NCBI RefSeq assembly: GCF_022758145.1
Contig: NZ_JAJVDH010000003.1
Span: 744,001-808,000, forward strand
Source: Pontibacter vulgaris
GTDB lineage: Bacteria; Bacteroidota; Bacteroidia; Cytophagales; Hymenobacteraceae
Direction of reading: 5' to 3'
DNA length: 64,000 nucleotides
Shown here: positions 9,628 to 19,339 of the stretch, piece after piece
Position numbering within the stretch: the first letter of the stretch is position 1
Layout of the letters: every line of letters starts with the position of its first letter
Position numbers and translations under genes: made by a program
Notes under the pieces: model-generated
What the model was told of the DNA's origin: nothing
Seen by the model: the letters and a program-made list of their open reading frames with translations, nothing else
Database searches by the model: none

Positions 9628-10356
9628 TCACATATCACGCACCGATACTATTACCTCGTTATACTTATCTGTGTTGTGGAGGAAATGAACGATTTTGCTG
9701 CCTACTTCTTCCGGTGATGCAAGCTCTCCGCTGGCTTTATACTCCCTGAATCGCTCTACATTGCTGAAGCGCGCTGCGTCCGACTCCCGGATATGCTCCT
9801 GCATGGCTGTATCCACAACGCCGGGCGAAAGTGCGTATACTTTCACGTTGCTGCCGCGTACTTCCTGCTCTTTCTGTACGGTCATGGATAGCATATCGAG
9901 CGCGGCTTTGGAAGCGCAATAGGCAGCCCAGCCATCTATCGGGTATTTGCCGGCACCAGAGCTGATGTTAAGTATAACTTTTGGCACGTGCAGTGGCTGG
10001 TAAACCTTCAGGAAAGTATTCATCAGCATGGCCGGCACAATCACGTTTACATCAAACACAAACTCAAAGCGCTCGTTTGGGATGCCTTCGCCTACATAAC
10101 CAATATCGCCCAGTACGCCGGCATTATTTACAAGTATAAGCCGATCTGCATCAGTATAAGGCAGAAAAACTTTTTGCAGGTTATGTTCTACGGCTGGAAT
10201 GTCAGAAAAATCGAGGGGCTGGTGGCGGTAGTTTTTATGGGTGATGGTGTTGTTGCGACACACACCTATTACGCAGTTTTGCTCGTCTTTTAAAAGCTCT
10301 TCAGCTATGGCTTTGCCAATTCCTTTGCTGGCTCCGGTTACGAAGTAGTAATTCAT
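9628..10356 (-). CDS. Short-chain dehydrogenase/reductase (SDR), sepiapterin/benzil-reductase-like
   Basis: The 242-residue protein has the classical SDR features: the dinucleotide motif TGASKGIG near the N-terminus, NNAG (in LVNNAGVLG), a catalytic Ser in ISSGAG and the YxxxK pair in YCASK. Length and the C-terminal SPGVVDTAMQ segment are like the YueD/sepiapterin reductase branch, which reduces small carbonyl substrates with NADPH. The true substrate is unknown. It is a single-gene unit with its own terminator. The leader (10357-10400) contains low-complexity AGAGTT repeats. Confidence 0.88.
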   Translation of the reverse strand: MNYYFVTGASKGIGKAIAEELLKDEQNCVIGVCRNNTITHKNYRHQPLDFSDIPAVEHNLQKVFLPYTDADRLILVNNAGVLGDIGYVGEGIPNERFEFVFDVNVIVPAMLMNTFLKVYQPLHVPKVILNISSGAGKYPIDGWAAYCASKAALDMLSMTVQKEQEVRGSNVKVYALSPGVVDTAMQEHIRESDAARFSNVERFREYKASGELASPEEVGSKIVHFLHNTDKYNEVIVSVRDM

Positions 10357-10514
10357 GGGTGAATTAGTTAAGAGTTGAGAGTTATAGGTTAAGAGTTACG
10401 GGCTGGAAGGCTTCAAAGATATAATTTAGTTAAGAGGTTGATTTATACTTTCAGAGAGGGGTATCTCTTCCATCAGTTTGCTATATCAAAGTATAAAATC
10501 CCAGCCAAAAACAA

Positions 10515-10550
10515 AAGCCGGCAGCTCTGCTTCTGCAAAACTGCCGGCTT
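10515..10550 (-). terminator. Intrinsic terminator downstream of hslU
   Basis: Perfect 10-bp arms (AAGCCGGCAG and complement) around a 16-nt loop, followed on the minus strand by a T-rich TTTTGTTTTT tract. It is about 100 bp past the hslU stop. A second short hairpin (CGCCGGT arms, 10604-10622) lies between but lacks a T run. Confidence 0.8.
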
Positions 10551-10647
10551 GTAAATTATAGTTATGATGTAAGCGAATCCGGAGACTCGCGCCCACCCTT
10601 CGTCGCCGGTCAAATACCGGCGCCAGTGTTGTAATTTTAATTCGCCA

Positions 10648-12045
10648 TTAAAGTATATACTGGCTCAGATCGCGGTTGCGGACCATATCAGAAAGCCTTT
10701 CTATTACCATTTCGCGGGTAATTACGATTTGGGCATTGGCACCAATTTTATCCGGCACATCAAACAGAATATCGTTGAGCAAACGGCTCATTACGGTATG
10801 CAAACGGCGGGCACCAATGTTTTCTACTTCAGAGTTTACCTCATATGCAATGGCAGCTATTTCATCCAGCGCTTCATCGTTAAAGGTAAGCGATACGTTT
10901 TCAGCAGCCAGCAAAGCCTCGTACTGCTTGGTTAAAGCGTTTTTCGGGAACTTCAGAATCTGGTAGAAATCTTCTTTGGTAAGGCTTTGCAGTTCTACAC
11001 GGATCGGGAAACGGCCTTGCAACTCGGGTATAAGATCGGATGGCTTTGCCACGTGGAACGCACCGGCAGCAATGAATAAAATATGGTCTGTGTTGATGAC
11101 GCCATACTTCGTGTTAACAGTTGAGCCTTCTACAATCGGTAAAAGGTCGCGCTGCACACCTTCGCGGCTTACGTCTGGCCCGCCTCCGCCTTTCTTGCTG
11201 GAGCTGGCTACTTTGTCTATCTCATCTATAAAAATAACGCCGGAGTTCTCTGCTTTAAAAATAGCTTCTTCCTTCACCTCATCCATATCAATGAGTTTGG
11301 CGGCTTCTTCGTCCAGCAAAATCTTACGGGCTTCGGCTATGGTTACTTTACGCTTCTTGGTTTTCTTAGGCATCATGCCGCTGATCATCTCCTGGATGTT
11401 CATCATCGATGCCTCGTCCATACCCGGGCCCATTACGCCAACGCCCGGCATACCGCTATGCTGAATTTTGATCTCGATCTTACGGTCTTCGAGTTCGCCG
11501 TTACGGATCTTGTCTCTGAATTTTTCGCGGGTACGCTCGTTGAGTTCATAATCGCTGTCGGGCACACCGTTTATATCGGTAGAAGTAGTAGAAACCGGCG
11601 CACCTGCCCTGCCCTGAATTGGCGGAATTAGTGCATCCAGGATAATGTCTTCCACCATTTCGGCTGCTTTAACTTTTACCTCTTCTTTTTTGCGGGTTTT
11701 TACCATGTTCACGGCCTGCTCTACCAGGTCGCGTACCATACTTTCCACATCGCGGCCAACGTAGCCAACTTCTGTAAACTTAGAAGCTTCTACTTTGGTA
11801 AAAGGCGCATCTGCAATTTTAGCCAAACGGCGGGCAATTTCTGTTTTACCCACACCGGTAGCACCAATCATCAGAATATTATTAGGCACTATCTCTTTGC
11901 GGATGTTCTCATCGGCGTTCATGCGGCGCCAGCGGTTGCGCAGCGCAATGGCCACGTTACGTTTTGCATCCTTCTGCCCGATTATATATTTATCCAGCTC
12001 CTCTACTATCTGAGCCGGAGTTAAGTGTTCAATACAATCTAACAT
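10648..12045 (-). CDS. hslU: ATP-dependent protease ATPase subunit HslU (ClpY)
   Basis: The 465-residue AAA+ protein has Walker [10 protein letters not shown] (residues 61-69), Walker B in IFIDEID, the HslU-specific inserted I-domain (about residues 115-235, including a Met/Gly-rich stretch near [16 protein letters not shown]) and a C-terminal sensor-2 segment ([13 protein letters not shown]). HslU unfolds substrates for the HslV peptidase in a cytoplasmic complex. hslV, often adjacent in other bacteria, is not in this window. The gene ends with the HslU-style tail LSQYIL, whose terminal residues activate HslV in the characterised enzyme. It lies 61 bp downstream of porQ on the same strand. 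Confidence 0.97.
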   Translation of the reverse strand: MLDCIEHLTPAQIVEELDKYIIGQKDAKRNVAIALRNRWRRMNADENIRKEIVPNNILMIGATGVGKTEIARRLAKIADAPFTKVEASKFTEVGYVGRDVESMVRDLVEQAVNMVKTRKKEEVKVKAAEMVEDIILDALIPPIQGRAGAPVSTTSTDINGVPDSDYELNERTREKFRDKIRNGELEDRKIEIKIQHSGMPGVGVMGPGMDEASMMNIQEMISGMMPKKTKKRKVTIAEARKILLDEEAAKLIDMDEVKEEAIFKAENSGVIFIDEIDKVASSSKKGGGGPDVSREGVQRDLLPIVEGSTVNTKYGVINTDHILFIAAGAFHVAKPSDLIPELQGRFPIRVELQSLTKEDFYQILKFPKNALTKQYEALLAAENVSLTFNDEALDEIAAIAYEVNSEVENIGARRLHTVMSRLLNDILFDVPDKIGANAQIVITREMVIERLSDMVRNRDLSQYIL

Positions 12046-12106
12046 TTCTGTTCTTTTAAATTGAAAAATAAAAAAAGCTTATACCTGCGCCAAGTATAAA
12101 CTGTAG

Positions 12107-13156
12107 TTATGTTTTTGTCTTCCTTTTCAGGAAAGTGCCTGTATCAGTACTGATGGTAATGTAATGGCTGGCCCCTGATGGATGATAAAAAGCACTGCCA
12201 TAGTTTAGCTCGAAAGCCCGCACCCGCAACATCAGACCAGCCGAAAAACCTGCGCCTCCCGAACCGGATTCTAACTTAAGTTCTTTGCTACGTAAATGGT
12301 TATACCCCGCCCTCATCTGAAAGTTCTTGCTGAAGATAAACTCCGTGCCTATTACAAAGTGCCGCGCCAGCTTATCGCCGAACGTTTTCTCTTCCTTTAT
12401 CTCGTTTCCATTCTCATCAAGCTGCCCTTTTTCATTCGGATCAAGGTACACAATATCGAACTGGTGCAGGTGATGCGCTGTAAGCGATAACCTCACCGGC
12501 ATGTGTTCCGGTTTAAAGCTGGCTCCCAATTGTGCATCAAACGGCATTGGTTGCCGCGCTGCCCCATCAAAAGCTTTAACTTGGTAGCCTACATTTTTAA
12601 AAACCAACCCTACCGAAAAGTCGTGCTCAGGGTGCTTAAAACCCCCGCCTACATCGGCCAGCAGCCCCAATGCTTTATTACCTGCCATACTTGATACCGC
12701 TACTTTAGCAGTGGCGCCAATTGTAAAAGCATCCGACTGGCGGGCATGGCTCAGGTTTAAAGTATAATCATTTGCCGTAAAGGTACCTTCCGTAGCCCCG
12801 GTTGCATCGCGCTGCACAAACTCTCCATAATTGGTATAGTTTATACCTGCAGCCCAGCGGCCATACTTACGGTGGTTAAAGCCATAAGCCACATTGCTCT
12901 GCTTAATATCGGCCAGGTAACCCGCATAACTCAGACTCAGTTGCCTGTCCATTTCGGGGTTCAGCAGAGCGGGGTTTGCAGCCACCATGTTCACATCATG
13001 GCCACCGGCACTCACATTTATACTTCCCAGTGCCGCAAGTTTGGCGTTTGTAGGCAGGCGCAGAAACGAAAAGGCCTGCTGCCCTCCTACCTGCGCCTGC
13101 GTTGTAAGCGAGAAATTCAGCAACAAAAAAAGTATAAGTGCCGCTGCCTTTCTCAT
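12107..13156 (-). CDS. porQ: Type IX secretion system protein PorQ
   Basis: The 349-residue protein begins with a signal peptide (hydrophobic run followed by TTQAQ). It continues with the PorQ-type N-terminus FLRLPTNAKLAALG and VAANPALLNPEMD, then the alternating beta pattern of an outer-membrane barrel. PorQ belongs to the same broad barrel family as PorV/FadL and is an accessory outer-membrane component of the type IX secretion system. It lies between lon (25 bp upstream) and hslU (downstream), all on the minus strand. The assignment rests on sequence recognition. A general PorV/PorQ-family protein is the alternative. Confidence 0.85.
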   Translation of the reverse strand: MRKAAALILFLLLNFSLTTQAQVGGQQAFSFLRLPTNAKLAALGSINVSAGGHDVNMVAANPALLNPEMDRQLSLSYAGYLADIKQSNVAYGFNHRKYGRWAAGINYTNYGEFVQRDATGATEGTFTANDYTLNLSHARQSDAFTIGATAKVAVSSMAGNKALGLLADVGGGFKHPEHDFSVGLVFKNVGYQVKAFDGAARQPMPFDAQLGASFKPEHMPVRLSLTAHHLHQFDIVYLDPNEKGQLDENGNEIKEEKTFGDKLARHFVIGTEFIFSKNFQMRAGYNHLRSKELKLESGSGGAGFSAGLMLRVRAFELNYGSAFYHPSGASHYITISTDTGTFLKRKTKT

Positions 13157-13181
13157 GCTATACTTTATACTTTAAAACTGC

Positions 13182-15671
13182 TTACTCGGCAGCTATTTTA
13201 TCTTCGGTTACAACCAGCTTCAGCGGGTTTTTCACCTTTTCCTTCAGCAGGGCAATTTTCACCACATCATCCACCTTATCTACATAATGTATATTCAGGC
13301 CTTTAATGTACTGCTCCGGAATCTCGTTTATGTCTTTCTTATTTTTCTGGCAAAGTATAATATCAGAAATACCTGCACGCTTGGCGGCCAGAATCTTCTC
13401 TTTTATACCTCCTACCGGCAATACCTTACCACGAAGCGTAATTTCACCCGTCATGGCCAGGCGCGATTTCACTTTGCGTTGCGTAAATACAGATGCAATT
13501 GAAGTAAAAATGGCAATACCAGCCGACGGACCATCTTTCGGAACGGCACCTTCCGGGAAGTGAATGTGCAGGTCGTATTGGTCGAACAGGCGGTAATCAA
13601 TATTCAGCAGTTCGGCGTGTGCTTTTAAGTATGAAATGGCCGTCATGGCAGACTCCTTCATCACATCGCCCAGCTGGCCAGAAAGTGTAAGCTTGCCTTT
13701 GCCTTTGCTAAGTATAGATTCTATGAAAAGTATGTCACCGCCAACCGAAGTCCAGGCCAGCCCTGTTACTACACCGGCCGTATCAATATCCTGGTAAATT
13801 TCCTTATCGAAGATCTCAGAGCCCAGGCGCTTTACAACTTCTTCGGGCTTAATGGTGGTAGGGTATTCCTCTTCCATTGCCTTTAGTTTAGCCGTATGGC
13901 GCACCAGCTGGCCCAGTTTTCTCTCAAGGTTTCTTACACCCGATTCGCGGGTATAATCTTCGATCACTTTCTGGATGGTTTGCTTCGGTATCTTTACATC
14001 CTCCTCTTCCAGGCCATGCTCTTGTATTTGTTTTGGTACAAGATGGCGTCGGGCAATTTCGGTTTTCTCTTCCAAGGTATAACCAGTCAGTTCGATGATT
14101 TCCATACGGTCGCGCAGGGCTGGCTGAATGGTATCGAGTGAGTTGGCTGTAGCTATGAAAAGAACTTTCGAAAGATCGTACTCTACATCCAGGTAGTTAT
14201 CCATGAAAGTATGGTTCTGCTCCGGATCCAGCACCTCCAGCAAAGCTGATGACGGATCGCCACGGAAATCAGAAGCCAGTTTATCGATCTCATCCAGTAT
14301 AATTACCGGGTTAGAAGAACCAACCTTTTTTAACTGGTTAATGATTTTGCCCGGCATAGCGCCTACATAGGTGCGGCGGTGGCCACGAATTTCAGCTTCG
14401 TCGCGCACACCTCCCAGTGACATTCTGACATATTTACGCCCCAAGGATTTTGCAATAGAACGGCCAAGCGAGGTTTTACCCACACCCGGAGGTCCATACA
14501 GGCAAAGTATAGGCGCCTTCATATCATTCTTCAGCTTCAGAACGGCCAGGTATTCCAGAATGCGCTCTTTTACCTTTTCCAGACCATAATGGTCGGCATC
14601 CAGTATTTTTTTGGTGCGCTTCAGGTTAAAGTTATCTTTGGTATACTCGTTCCAGGGCAGGTCTAACAGGAACTCGATGTAGTTTACCGCTACCGGGTAC
14701 TCGGCAGCCTGCGGGTTAAGGCGGGCCAGCTTATCAATTTCTTTCTTTAGGTGCAGCGCTACCGGCTCCGGCCATTTCTTTTTCATGGCACGCTCCCGAA
14801 AACGCTCAATTTCCTGGTCTGGTCCTTCCTGCCCCAGCTCATCCTGCAATACCTTTATCTGCTGGCGCAAAAAGTAATCGCGCTGCTGCTGGTCTAAGTC
14901 GGTGTGTACTTTTGTATGGATTTCCTGTTTCAGCTCCAGCAACTGTACCTCGCGTAACATAAGCTGTAACAGTTGCGTGCCGCGCTCGGCTCCATCATTC
15001 ACTTCCAGCAAAGCCTGCTTTTGGGCAACCTCCACGTTCAGGTTACTCGACAGGAAATGCGTAAGAAAACTAGGACTATCGATGTTATCCAAAGCTACCT
15101 GTGCTTCCTGCGGAATTTCAGGGTTTAGTTTCAGGATTTTGGCTGCAGCATCTTTCAGCGACTGCACAAGTGCCTTAACTTCTTTGCTTTTCTTGTTCGG
15201 GAATGTCTCCTGGCAATAGCTTATTTTGGCAGTCAGATAAGGATCTTCCTGGGTAATTTCATCTATCTTAAAGCGGCTGTGCCCTTGAATAATAATGGTG
15301 GTATTGCCATCCGGCAGCACCAGCATTTTCAGTATTTTAGCTACCGTACCTACTTCAAACAGATCTTCCGCCGATGGGTCGTCGCTGTTCACGTTTTTCT
15401 GTGCCACCACGCCAATGGTTTTATCGCCTTTGTGGGCTTTGCGCACCAGCCTGACAGATTTTTTACGGCTAACAGTAATCGGCAATACCACCCCCGGAAA
15501 CAACACAGTGTTTCGTACAGCTAATAAGGGAAGTTCATCGGGCAATTCATCGGCAGGAATCTCTTCTTCAGGGTCTGTGGTTATAACCGGAATAATATCA
15601 TCGTTGTCGTCGGAAGAGGCACTGCTGTTAAGTAGCAGGTTGTGTAGAAAATTCTTTAAAGTATAGTTCAT
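13182..15671 (-). CDS. lon: ATP-dependent Lon protease
   Basis: The protein has an N-terminal LON substrate domain (LLAVRNTVLFPGVVLPI), a central AAA+ module with Walker A GPPGVGKTS and Walker B (VIILDEIDK), and a C-terminal protease domain. The catalytic dyad is Ser716 (in GPSAG) and Lys759 (in GIKEK), spaced 43 residues as in known Lon enzymes. I chose ATG 15671 (MNYTLKNF), giving 829 residues, over the longer frame at 15761 because the additional 30 residues show no family-like sequence. An acidic linker (about 20-45) precedes the LON domain. It degrades damaged and regulatory proteins in the cytoplasm. Confidence 0.97.
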   Translation of the reverse strand: MNYTLKNFLHNLLLNSSASSDDNDDIIPVITTDPEEEIPADELPDELPLLAVRNTVLFPGVVLPITVSRKKSVRLVRKAHKGDKTIGVVAQKNVNSDDPSAEDLFEVGTVAKILKMLVLPDGNTTIIIQGHSRFKIDEITQEDPYLTAKISYCQETFPNKKSKEVKALVQSLKDAAAKILKLNPEIPQEAQVALDNIDSPSFLTHFLSSNLNVEVAQKQALLEVNDGAERGTQLLQLMLREVQLLELKQEIHTKVHTDLDQQQRDYFLRQQIKVLQDELGQEGPDQEIERFRERAMKKKWPEPVALHLKKEIDKLARLNPQAAEYPVAVNYIEFLLDLPWNEYTKDNFNLKRTKKILDADHYGLEKVKERILEYLAVLKLKNDMKAPILCLYGPPGVGKTSLGRSIAKSLGRKYVRMSLGGVRDEAEIRGHRRTYVGAMPGKIINQLKKVGSSNPVIILDEIDKLASDFRGDPSSALLEVLDPEQNHTFMDNYLDVEYDLSKVLFIATANSLDTIQPALRDRMEIIELTGYTLEEKTEIARRHLVPKQIQEHGLEEEDVKIPKQTIQKVIEDYTRESGVRNLERKLGQLVRHTAKLKAMEEEYPTTIKPEEVVKRLGSEIFDKEIYQDIDTAGVVTGLAWTSVGGDILFIESILSKGKGKLTLSGQLGDVMKESAMTAISYLKAHAELLNIDYRLFDQYDLHIHFPEGAVPKDGPSAGIAIFTSIASVFTQRKVKSRLAMTGEITLRGKVLPVGGIKEKILAAKRAGISDIILCQKNKKDINEIPEQYIKGLNIHYVDKVDDVVKIALLKEKVKNPLKLVVTEDKIAAE

Positions 15672-15865
15672 ATTGTGATTACGTGCCAATTTGACAGAAT
15701 TCGTATCTTTTTCAGCCAAATTCTGAGTTGCATTTACTAATGTCAAGTCCTGTGCCAACACCTGTATCTGCCGTTTTTGTCGTGTGTAATTAATTGAGTT
15801 AATAAAATTTTACGCGAATTATACTTTAAGCAGCAATGGATTTCAAAAATATAGTATAAAAATAA

Positions 15866-15873
15866 TATATTTG
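15866..15873 (+). promoter_or_regulatory. Candidate -7 promoter element (TATATTTG)
   Basis: This octamer matches the Bacteroidota -7 consensus TAnnTTTG exactly and lies 25 bp before the start codon of the downstream OmpA-family gene. A good -33 TTTG box is not evident, so this is a sequence-based suggestion only. Confidence 0.45.
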
Positions 15874-15898
15874 GCATAAGGTAACTAATCGAAGGCCA

Positions 15899-17872
15899 AT
15901 GAGACGCGAATACCTGATTTTCCGCATTTTTATTCTGCTGCTGCTACCTGTAGCAAGTATAGCTCAATTTAAACATGTACCTCTTAACGAGGCACTTGGC
16001 CTTAAGGTAGATAAAAAATTACCAAACCCCGAACTGCACTTCGAATTTCCGCAATTAAACAGAACCACTTACTATCAGAACGAAAAAAAGCTTGCCACTA
16101 TCCAAAAACTGGAAAGGGCCAAGCAATACAACCAGGTACAGCTTTTACTGGAAGAATATATAAGCAATTTCGGAGTTCAAAACTTTTACAAGGATACCAA
16201 CCTGCTTTGGCGTTTGGGCCAGTTATACGAGAAACAGGGAAATCTAGAAAAGGCAAAAGTGCTTTACCGGCTCGTGCTCAAACACCACCGATCCGATATA
16301 CGCCGTGTGCAATCTTACTACGACTCGCTGGAGCAGAATACCAGAGCCTACTACGTACCACTGGATTATTACTACAAGCTGGTGGAGTACCGCAAATCGG
16401 TCTCAACTTTTAAACCTCCCAAAGGTGTATACCTGAACATGGGCAATGCTTTAAACTCAGCTTACGAAGATTATGGCCCTGCTATCAATGACGAGAATGA
16501 CACCTTCATTTTTACCTCAAAAAGACACATCCAGGGCCTGAACGGGCGTGCAAATGAAGACCTGTTTTTCTCGAAGCAGGTAAACGGTTTCTGGCAGGAA
16601 GCCAAATCTTTTGGCAAGCCTATTAACAGCATTTACAACGAAGGATCTGCGTGCCTGAGCCGCGATGGCAAAACCCTGTACTTTGCCCGATGCGAATCGC
16701 CGGATGGTTTTGGAAACTGCGACCTTTACGTGGCTACCATGCAGGAAAACGGCACCTGGGGCGATATTAAAAACCTGGGGCCAGATGTAAACACCTCCGG
16801 CTGGGATTCTCAGCCTACCTTATCCAGCCAGGAAGACACCTTATACTTTGCCTCCGACAGGCTGGGTGGCTTTGGTTTATCCGATATATACTTTACACAC
16901 AAGTATAAAAATGGAGAATGGGCACCCGCACAAAACATGGGCCCTGTAATTAATACCCGAGAAAGCGAAGTAAGCCCGTTCTTCCACCCTTTGTACCAGG
17001 TTTTATACTTCAGCAGCAGAGGGCAGCTTTATAACTTAGGCGATTTCGATATTTACAAGACCTATAAAGTACAGGGCCGATGGCAGGAACCCCGCAACAT
17101 TGGCCCTTTGGTAAACGGCCGTGGCAGCGAGTATTATTTTACGATAGATGCCGCGTCCAAAAACCTGTACTATGCCCGCTCCGAAGCCAACGACATACAG
17201 AACCTGGACCTTTTCTCGTTCCCGCTGCCTATGGAAGCACACCCGCTGGCTGTTACCAAAGTAGAAGGCGTTTTAAAAGACTCTGTTTCCCAGAAACCAT
17301 TATCGGGCGTTATTTCCATTATCGATCTGGATAACGGCATCGAGATATCATCGAAATACATCAGGCCGGATGGCTCTTTTGAGTTTGACCTGATTGGCAA
17401 CACACGCTACATGATGATCATACAAAGCCCCGACTTTTTTACTATTGAACGAGAACTGTCCCTGAAAGACGATACTTCCTTACAGATCATGACCACGCTG
17501 ATCGACCACAGCATCCCGATCGTTTTTAAAAACATTGAGTTTGATCAGAACCAGTCGGAAATAAAAGATGGCATGATTACCATACTTGATGAAATAGCGC
17601 TTTTCCTGCTAGAGAACCCGGGCTTTAAACTTGAGATTGCCGGCCACACCGACCAGGCCGGAGATCCGGAATTTAACCTGGCACTGTCGCAGGACAGGGC
17701 CGATGCCATCAAATTTTACCTGGCCGAAAAATTACAGATGCCGGAGCAAAACAGGATAGAATCTTTTGGATTTGGCAGCAGCAAGCCTTTGCGGGAAGAA
17801 AAAACCGAGGAAGACCGCCAGATAAACCGCCGGGTAGAATTTAAACTTATAAAACCAGAGAAAGCAGAATAA
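15899..17872 (+). CDS. OmpA-family protein with TPR, beta-propeller and CRD domains (PorE-like)
   Basis: The 657-residue protein has a signal peptide (residues 1-21). TPR-like helices follow (about 60-125), then WD40-like/PD40 propeller repeats (about 185-430, with recurring LYFAS.R, LYFSSRG and LYYARSE strands). A carboxypeptidase-regulatory-like fold comes next (about 450-520), and a C-terminal OmpA peptidoglycan-binding domain with GHTDQAGDPEFN at 582 and RRVEFKL near the end. This domain order is that of PorE, which anchors the type IX secretion machinery to peptidoglycan. Such architectures are common in Bacteroidota, so orthology is not certain. The nearby porQ gene fits. It is divergent from lon. 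Confidence 0.8.
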   Translation: MRREYLIFRIFILLLLPVASIAQFKHVPLNEALGLKVDKKLPNPELHFEFPQLNRTTYYQNEKKLATIQKLERAKQYNQVQLLLEEYISNFGVQNFYKDTNLLWRLGQLYEKQGNLEKAKVLYRLVLKHHRSDIRRVQSYYDSLEQNTRAYYVPLDYYYKLVEYRKSVSTFKPPKGVYLNMGNALNSAYEDYGPAINDENDTFIFTSKRHIQGLNGRANEDLFFSKQVNGFWQEAKSFGKPINSIYNEGSACLSRDGKTLYFARCESPDGFGNCDLYVATMQENGTWGDIKNLGPDVNTSGWDSQPTLSSQEDTLYFASDRLGGFGLSDIYFTHKYKNGEWAPAQNMGPVINTRESEVSPFFHPLYQVLYFSSRGQLYNLGDFDIYKTYKVQGRWQEPRNIGPLVNGRGSEYYFTIDAASKNLYYARSEANDIQNLDLFSFPLPMEAHPLAVTKVEGVLKDSVSQKPLSGVISIIDLDNGIEISSKYIRPDGSFEFDLIGNTRYMMIIQSPDFFTIERELSLKDDTSLQIMTTLIDHSIPIVFKNIEFDQNQSEIKDGMITILDEIALFLLENPGFKLEIAGHTDQAGDPEFNLALSQDRADAIKFYLAEKLQMPEQNRIESFGFGSSKPLREEKTEEDRQINRRVEFKLIKPEKAE

Positions 17873-17904
17873 GGTATAGGCAGGTAATATTCCGATTATA
17901 GATC

Positions 17905-18657
17905 ATGCCTTTTACAGCCGCTCACCCTGCTATAATTTTACCTTTGTTTCGCTATTGCCGCTGGTTATCGGTAACAGGTTTGGTTACGGGTGCGCTTGCC
18001 CCTGATTTCGAATATTTCTTTCGGTTACAGGCAATGAGCACCATCAGCCATACTTTGCGCGGGTTGTTCCTGTTTAATTTGCCGGTTGCTTTGCTGTTGG
18101 CTACTGTATTTCAGGTAGTGGTGCGCGATGCCGTGGTACAGCAATTGCCCGTATACTTCCGGAAGCGTGCCCTGGCAGTTCCTAAAGTTGATTGGTTCGC
18201 GTATCTGCGCTATAACTGGCACCTATTTATACTTTCAGCACTTATAGGGTCATTCTCACATCTCTTCTGGGACAGCTTTACACACTATACCGGCTTTTTT
18301 GTAAGAAATTACCCTATCCTGCAAACGCCAATTCAGATCGGTAATAAATCGCTAATACTTTGCCGTGTGCTGCAGCACATCAGCACCCTAATTGGTTTCC
18401 TTGCACTTCTCCTGTACATCCACCGAAGCCCCATAGTAAAGCATGCAACATCCATACAAAAACCAGTTCATTGGCTAACGTTCTGGGCTTACGTATTCTT
18501 TCTGGGTGTCAGCTTTATGGTTTGCATTGTCCCAATCCGTATCAAATATTACATGGTACACCAAATGGGCATCACCCTTATAAGCGGCTGGCTATTGACA
18601 GTAATACTTCTCAGCACCATTCAAAAACTACAAAAGGCAAGGCAAAGGTACTTTTAG
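17905..18657 (+). CDS. DUF4184 family membrane protein
   Basis: The 250-residue protein starts with MPFTAAHPAIILPL, the typical opening of DUF4184, and has about six hydrophobic helices. Acidic/aromatic and histidine residues cluster near the second helix (LAPDFEYFF) and in SHLFWDSFTHYTG, a pattern seen in membrane-bound metal-dependent hydrolase-like families. Biochemical function is unknown. It begins 32 bp after the PorE-like gene on the same strand, so the two are likely co-transcribed. Confidence 0.8.
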   Translation: MPFTAAHPAIILPLFRYCRWLSVTGLVTGALAPDFEYFFRLQAMSTISHTLRGLFLFNLPVALLLATVFQVVVRDAVVQQLPVYFRKRALAVPKVDWFAYLRYNWHLFILSALIGSFSHLFWDSFTHYTGFFVRNYPILQTPIQIGNKSLILCRVLQHISTLIGFLALLLYIHRSPIVKHATSIQKPVHWLTFWAYVFFLGVSFMVCIVPIRIKYYMVHQMGITLISGWLLTVILLSTIQKLQKARQRYF

Positions 18658-18836
18658 TTGAAGAGGTTAGAAGGGGGCTGCTGCAATGCCGGTAGCTTAA
18701 GCCGATTGTCATCCGGACACTAAGAAAAGCTGATTCGGGTATACTTATCCGGGTCTCCAAAGTCGACCCTACTCCATGCTATTAATTATTGAGCTATGGA
18801 ATTTTAGGCCGAGATAAGCCAACAATTTCAGAAAAG

Positions 18837-19337
18837 TTATTTCAGATTAAATGCCTTTACAGCATCGTCTTTCTGCAGCAGCATACTTTCTATTTTACCT
18901 TTGTAATTGATGTTCACAATGTTCATCTGGTCTTCGAACAAGTCTGTAAGCACTGCATTTTTAACGTATAGTTGCTGCAGGTTTGGTGTGCTTACCGGTA
19001 CTTCCACGTAAATCCAAACGGCGTCCGATTCTTCCTCTGAACCCACCAGTTTATACTTCAGCGGCTTTCCTTTAGTGGTTTCAAACGATAGGGTATTTTG
19101 CAGGTAAGCGCTCAGGTAGGTGTTTACTTTTTCAGAATTACTATAGGTAACCTTTACTTTATTTTTGCGCGAAAGTACATTCTCCAGGTCATCGGTAAAT
19201 ACCTTCACGGCAACCTCCAGGCTTTGCGTGCGCGGGTTATACTTTATATCAGTTATGCTGGTATGAAAATCGTGGGCGTGGGCAAAAAAGCTGAACGTTG
19301 ATAGCGCCAGCATCAGAATTATACTTTTATACTTCAT
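18837..19337 (-). CDS. DUF6702-like periplasmic protein
   Basis: The 166-residue protein has a signal peptide ending in FFAHAH, followed by DFHTSITDIKYN and a beta-rich body with LEVAVKVFTDDLE. This matches the pattern I associate with DUF6702, a Bacteroidota family of exported proteins with unknown function. It starts 2 bp after the LysM gene's stop, and the two are surely co-transcribed. I have no functional evidence beyond export. Confidence 0.7.
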   Translation of the reverse strand: MKYKSIILMLALSTFSFFAHAHDFHTSITDIKYNPRTQSLEVAVKVFTDDLENVLSRKNKVKVTYSNSEKVNTYLSAYLQNTLSFETTKGKPLKYKLVGSEEESDAVWIYVEVPVSTPNLQQLYVKNAVLTDLFEDQMNIVNINYKGKIESMLLQKDDAVKAFNLK

Positions 19338-19339
19338 CT

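Noticed and set aside
10561..10640. Possible RNA gene or hairpin cluster near hslU
   Set aside because: One short stem (10604-10622) exists but no T-run or tRNA-like loops. Too little to call.
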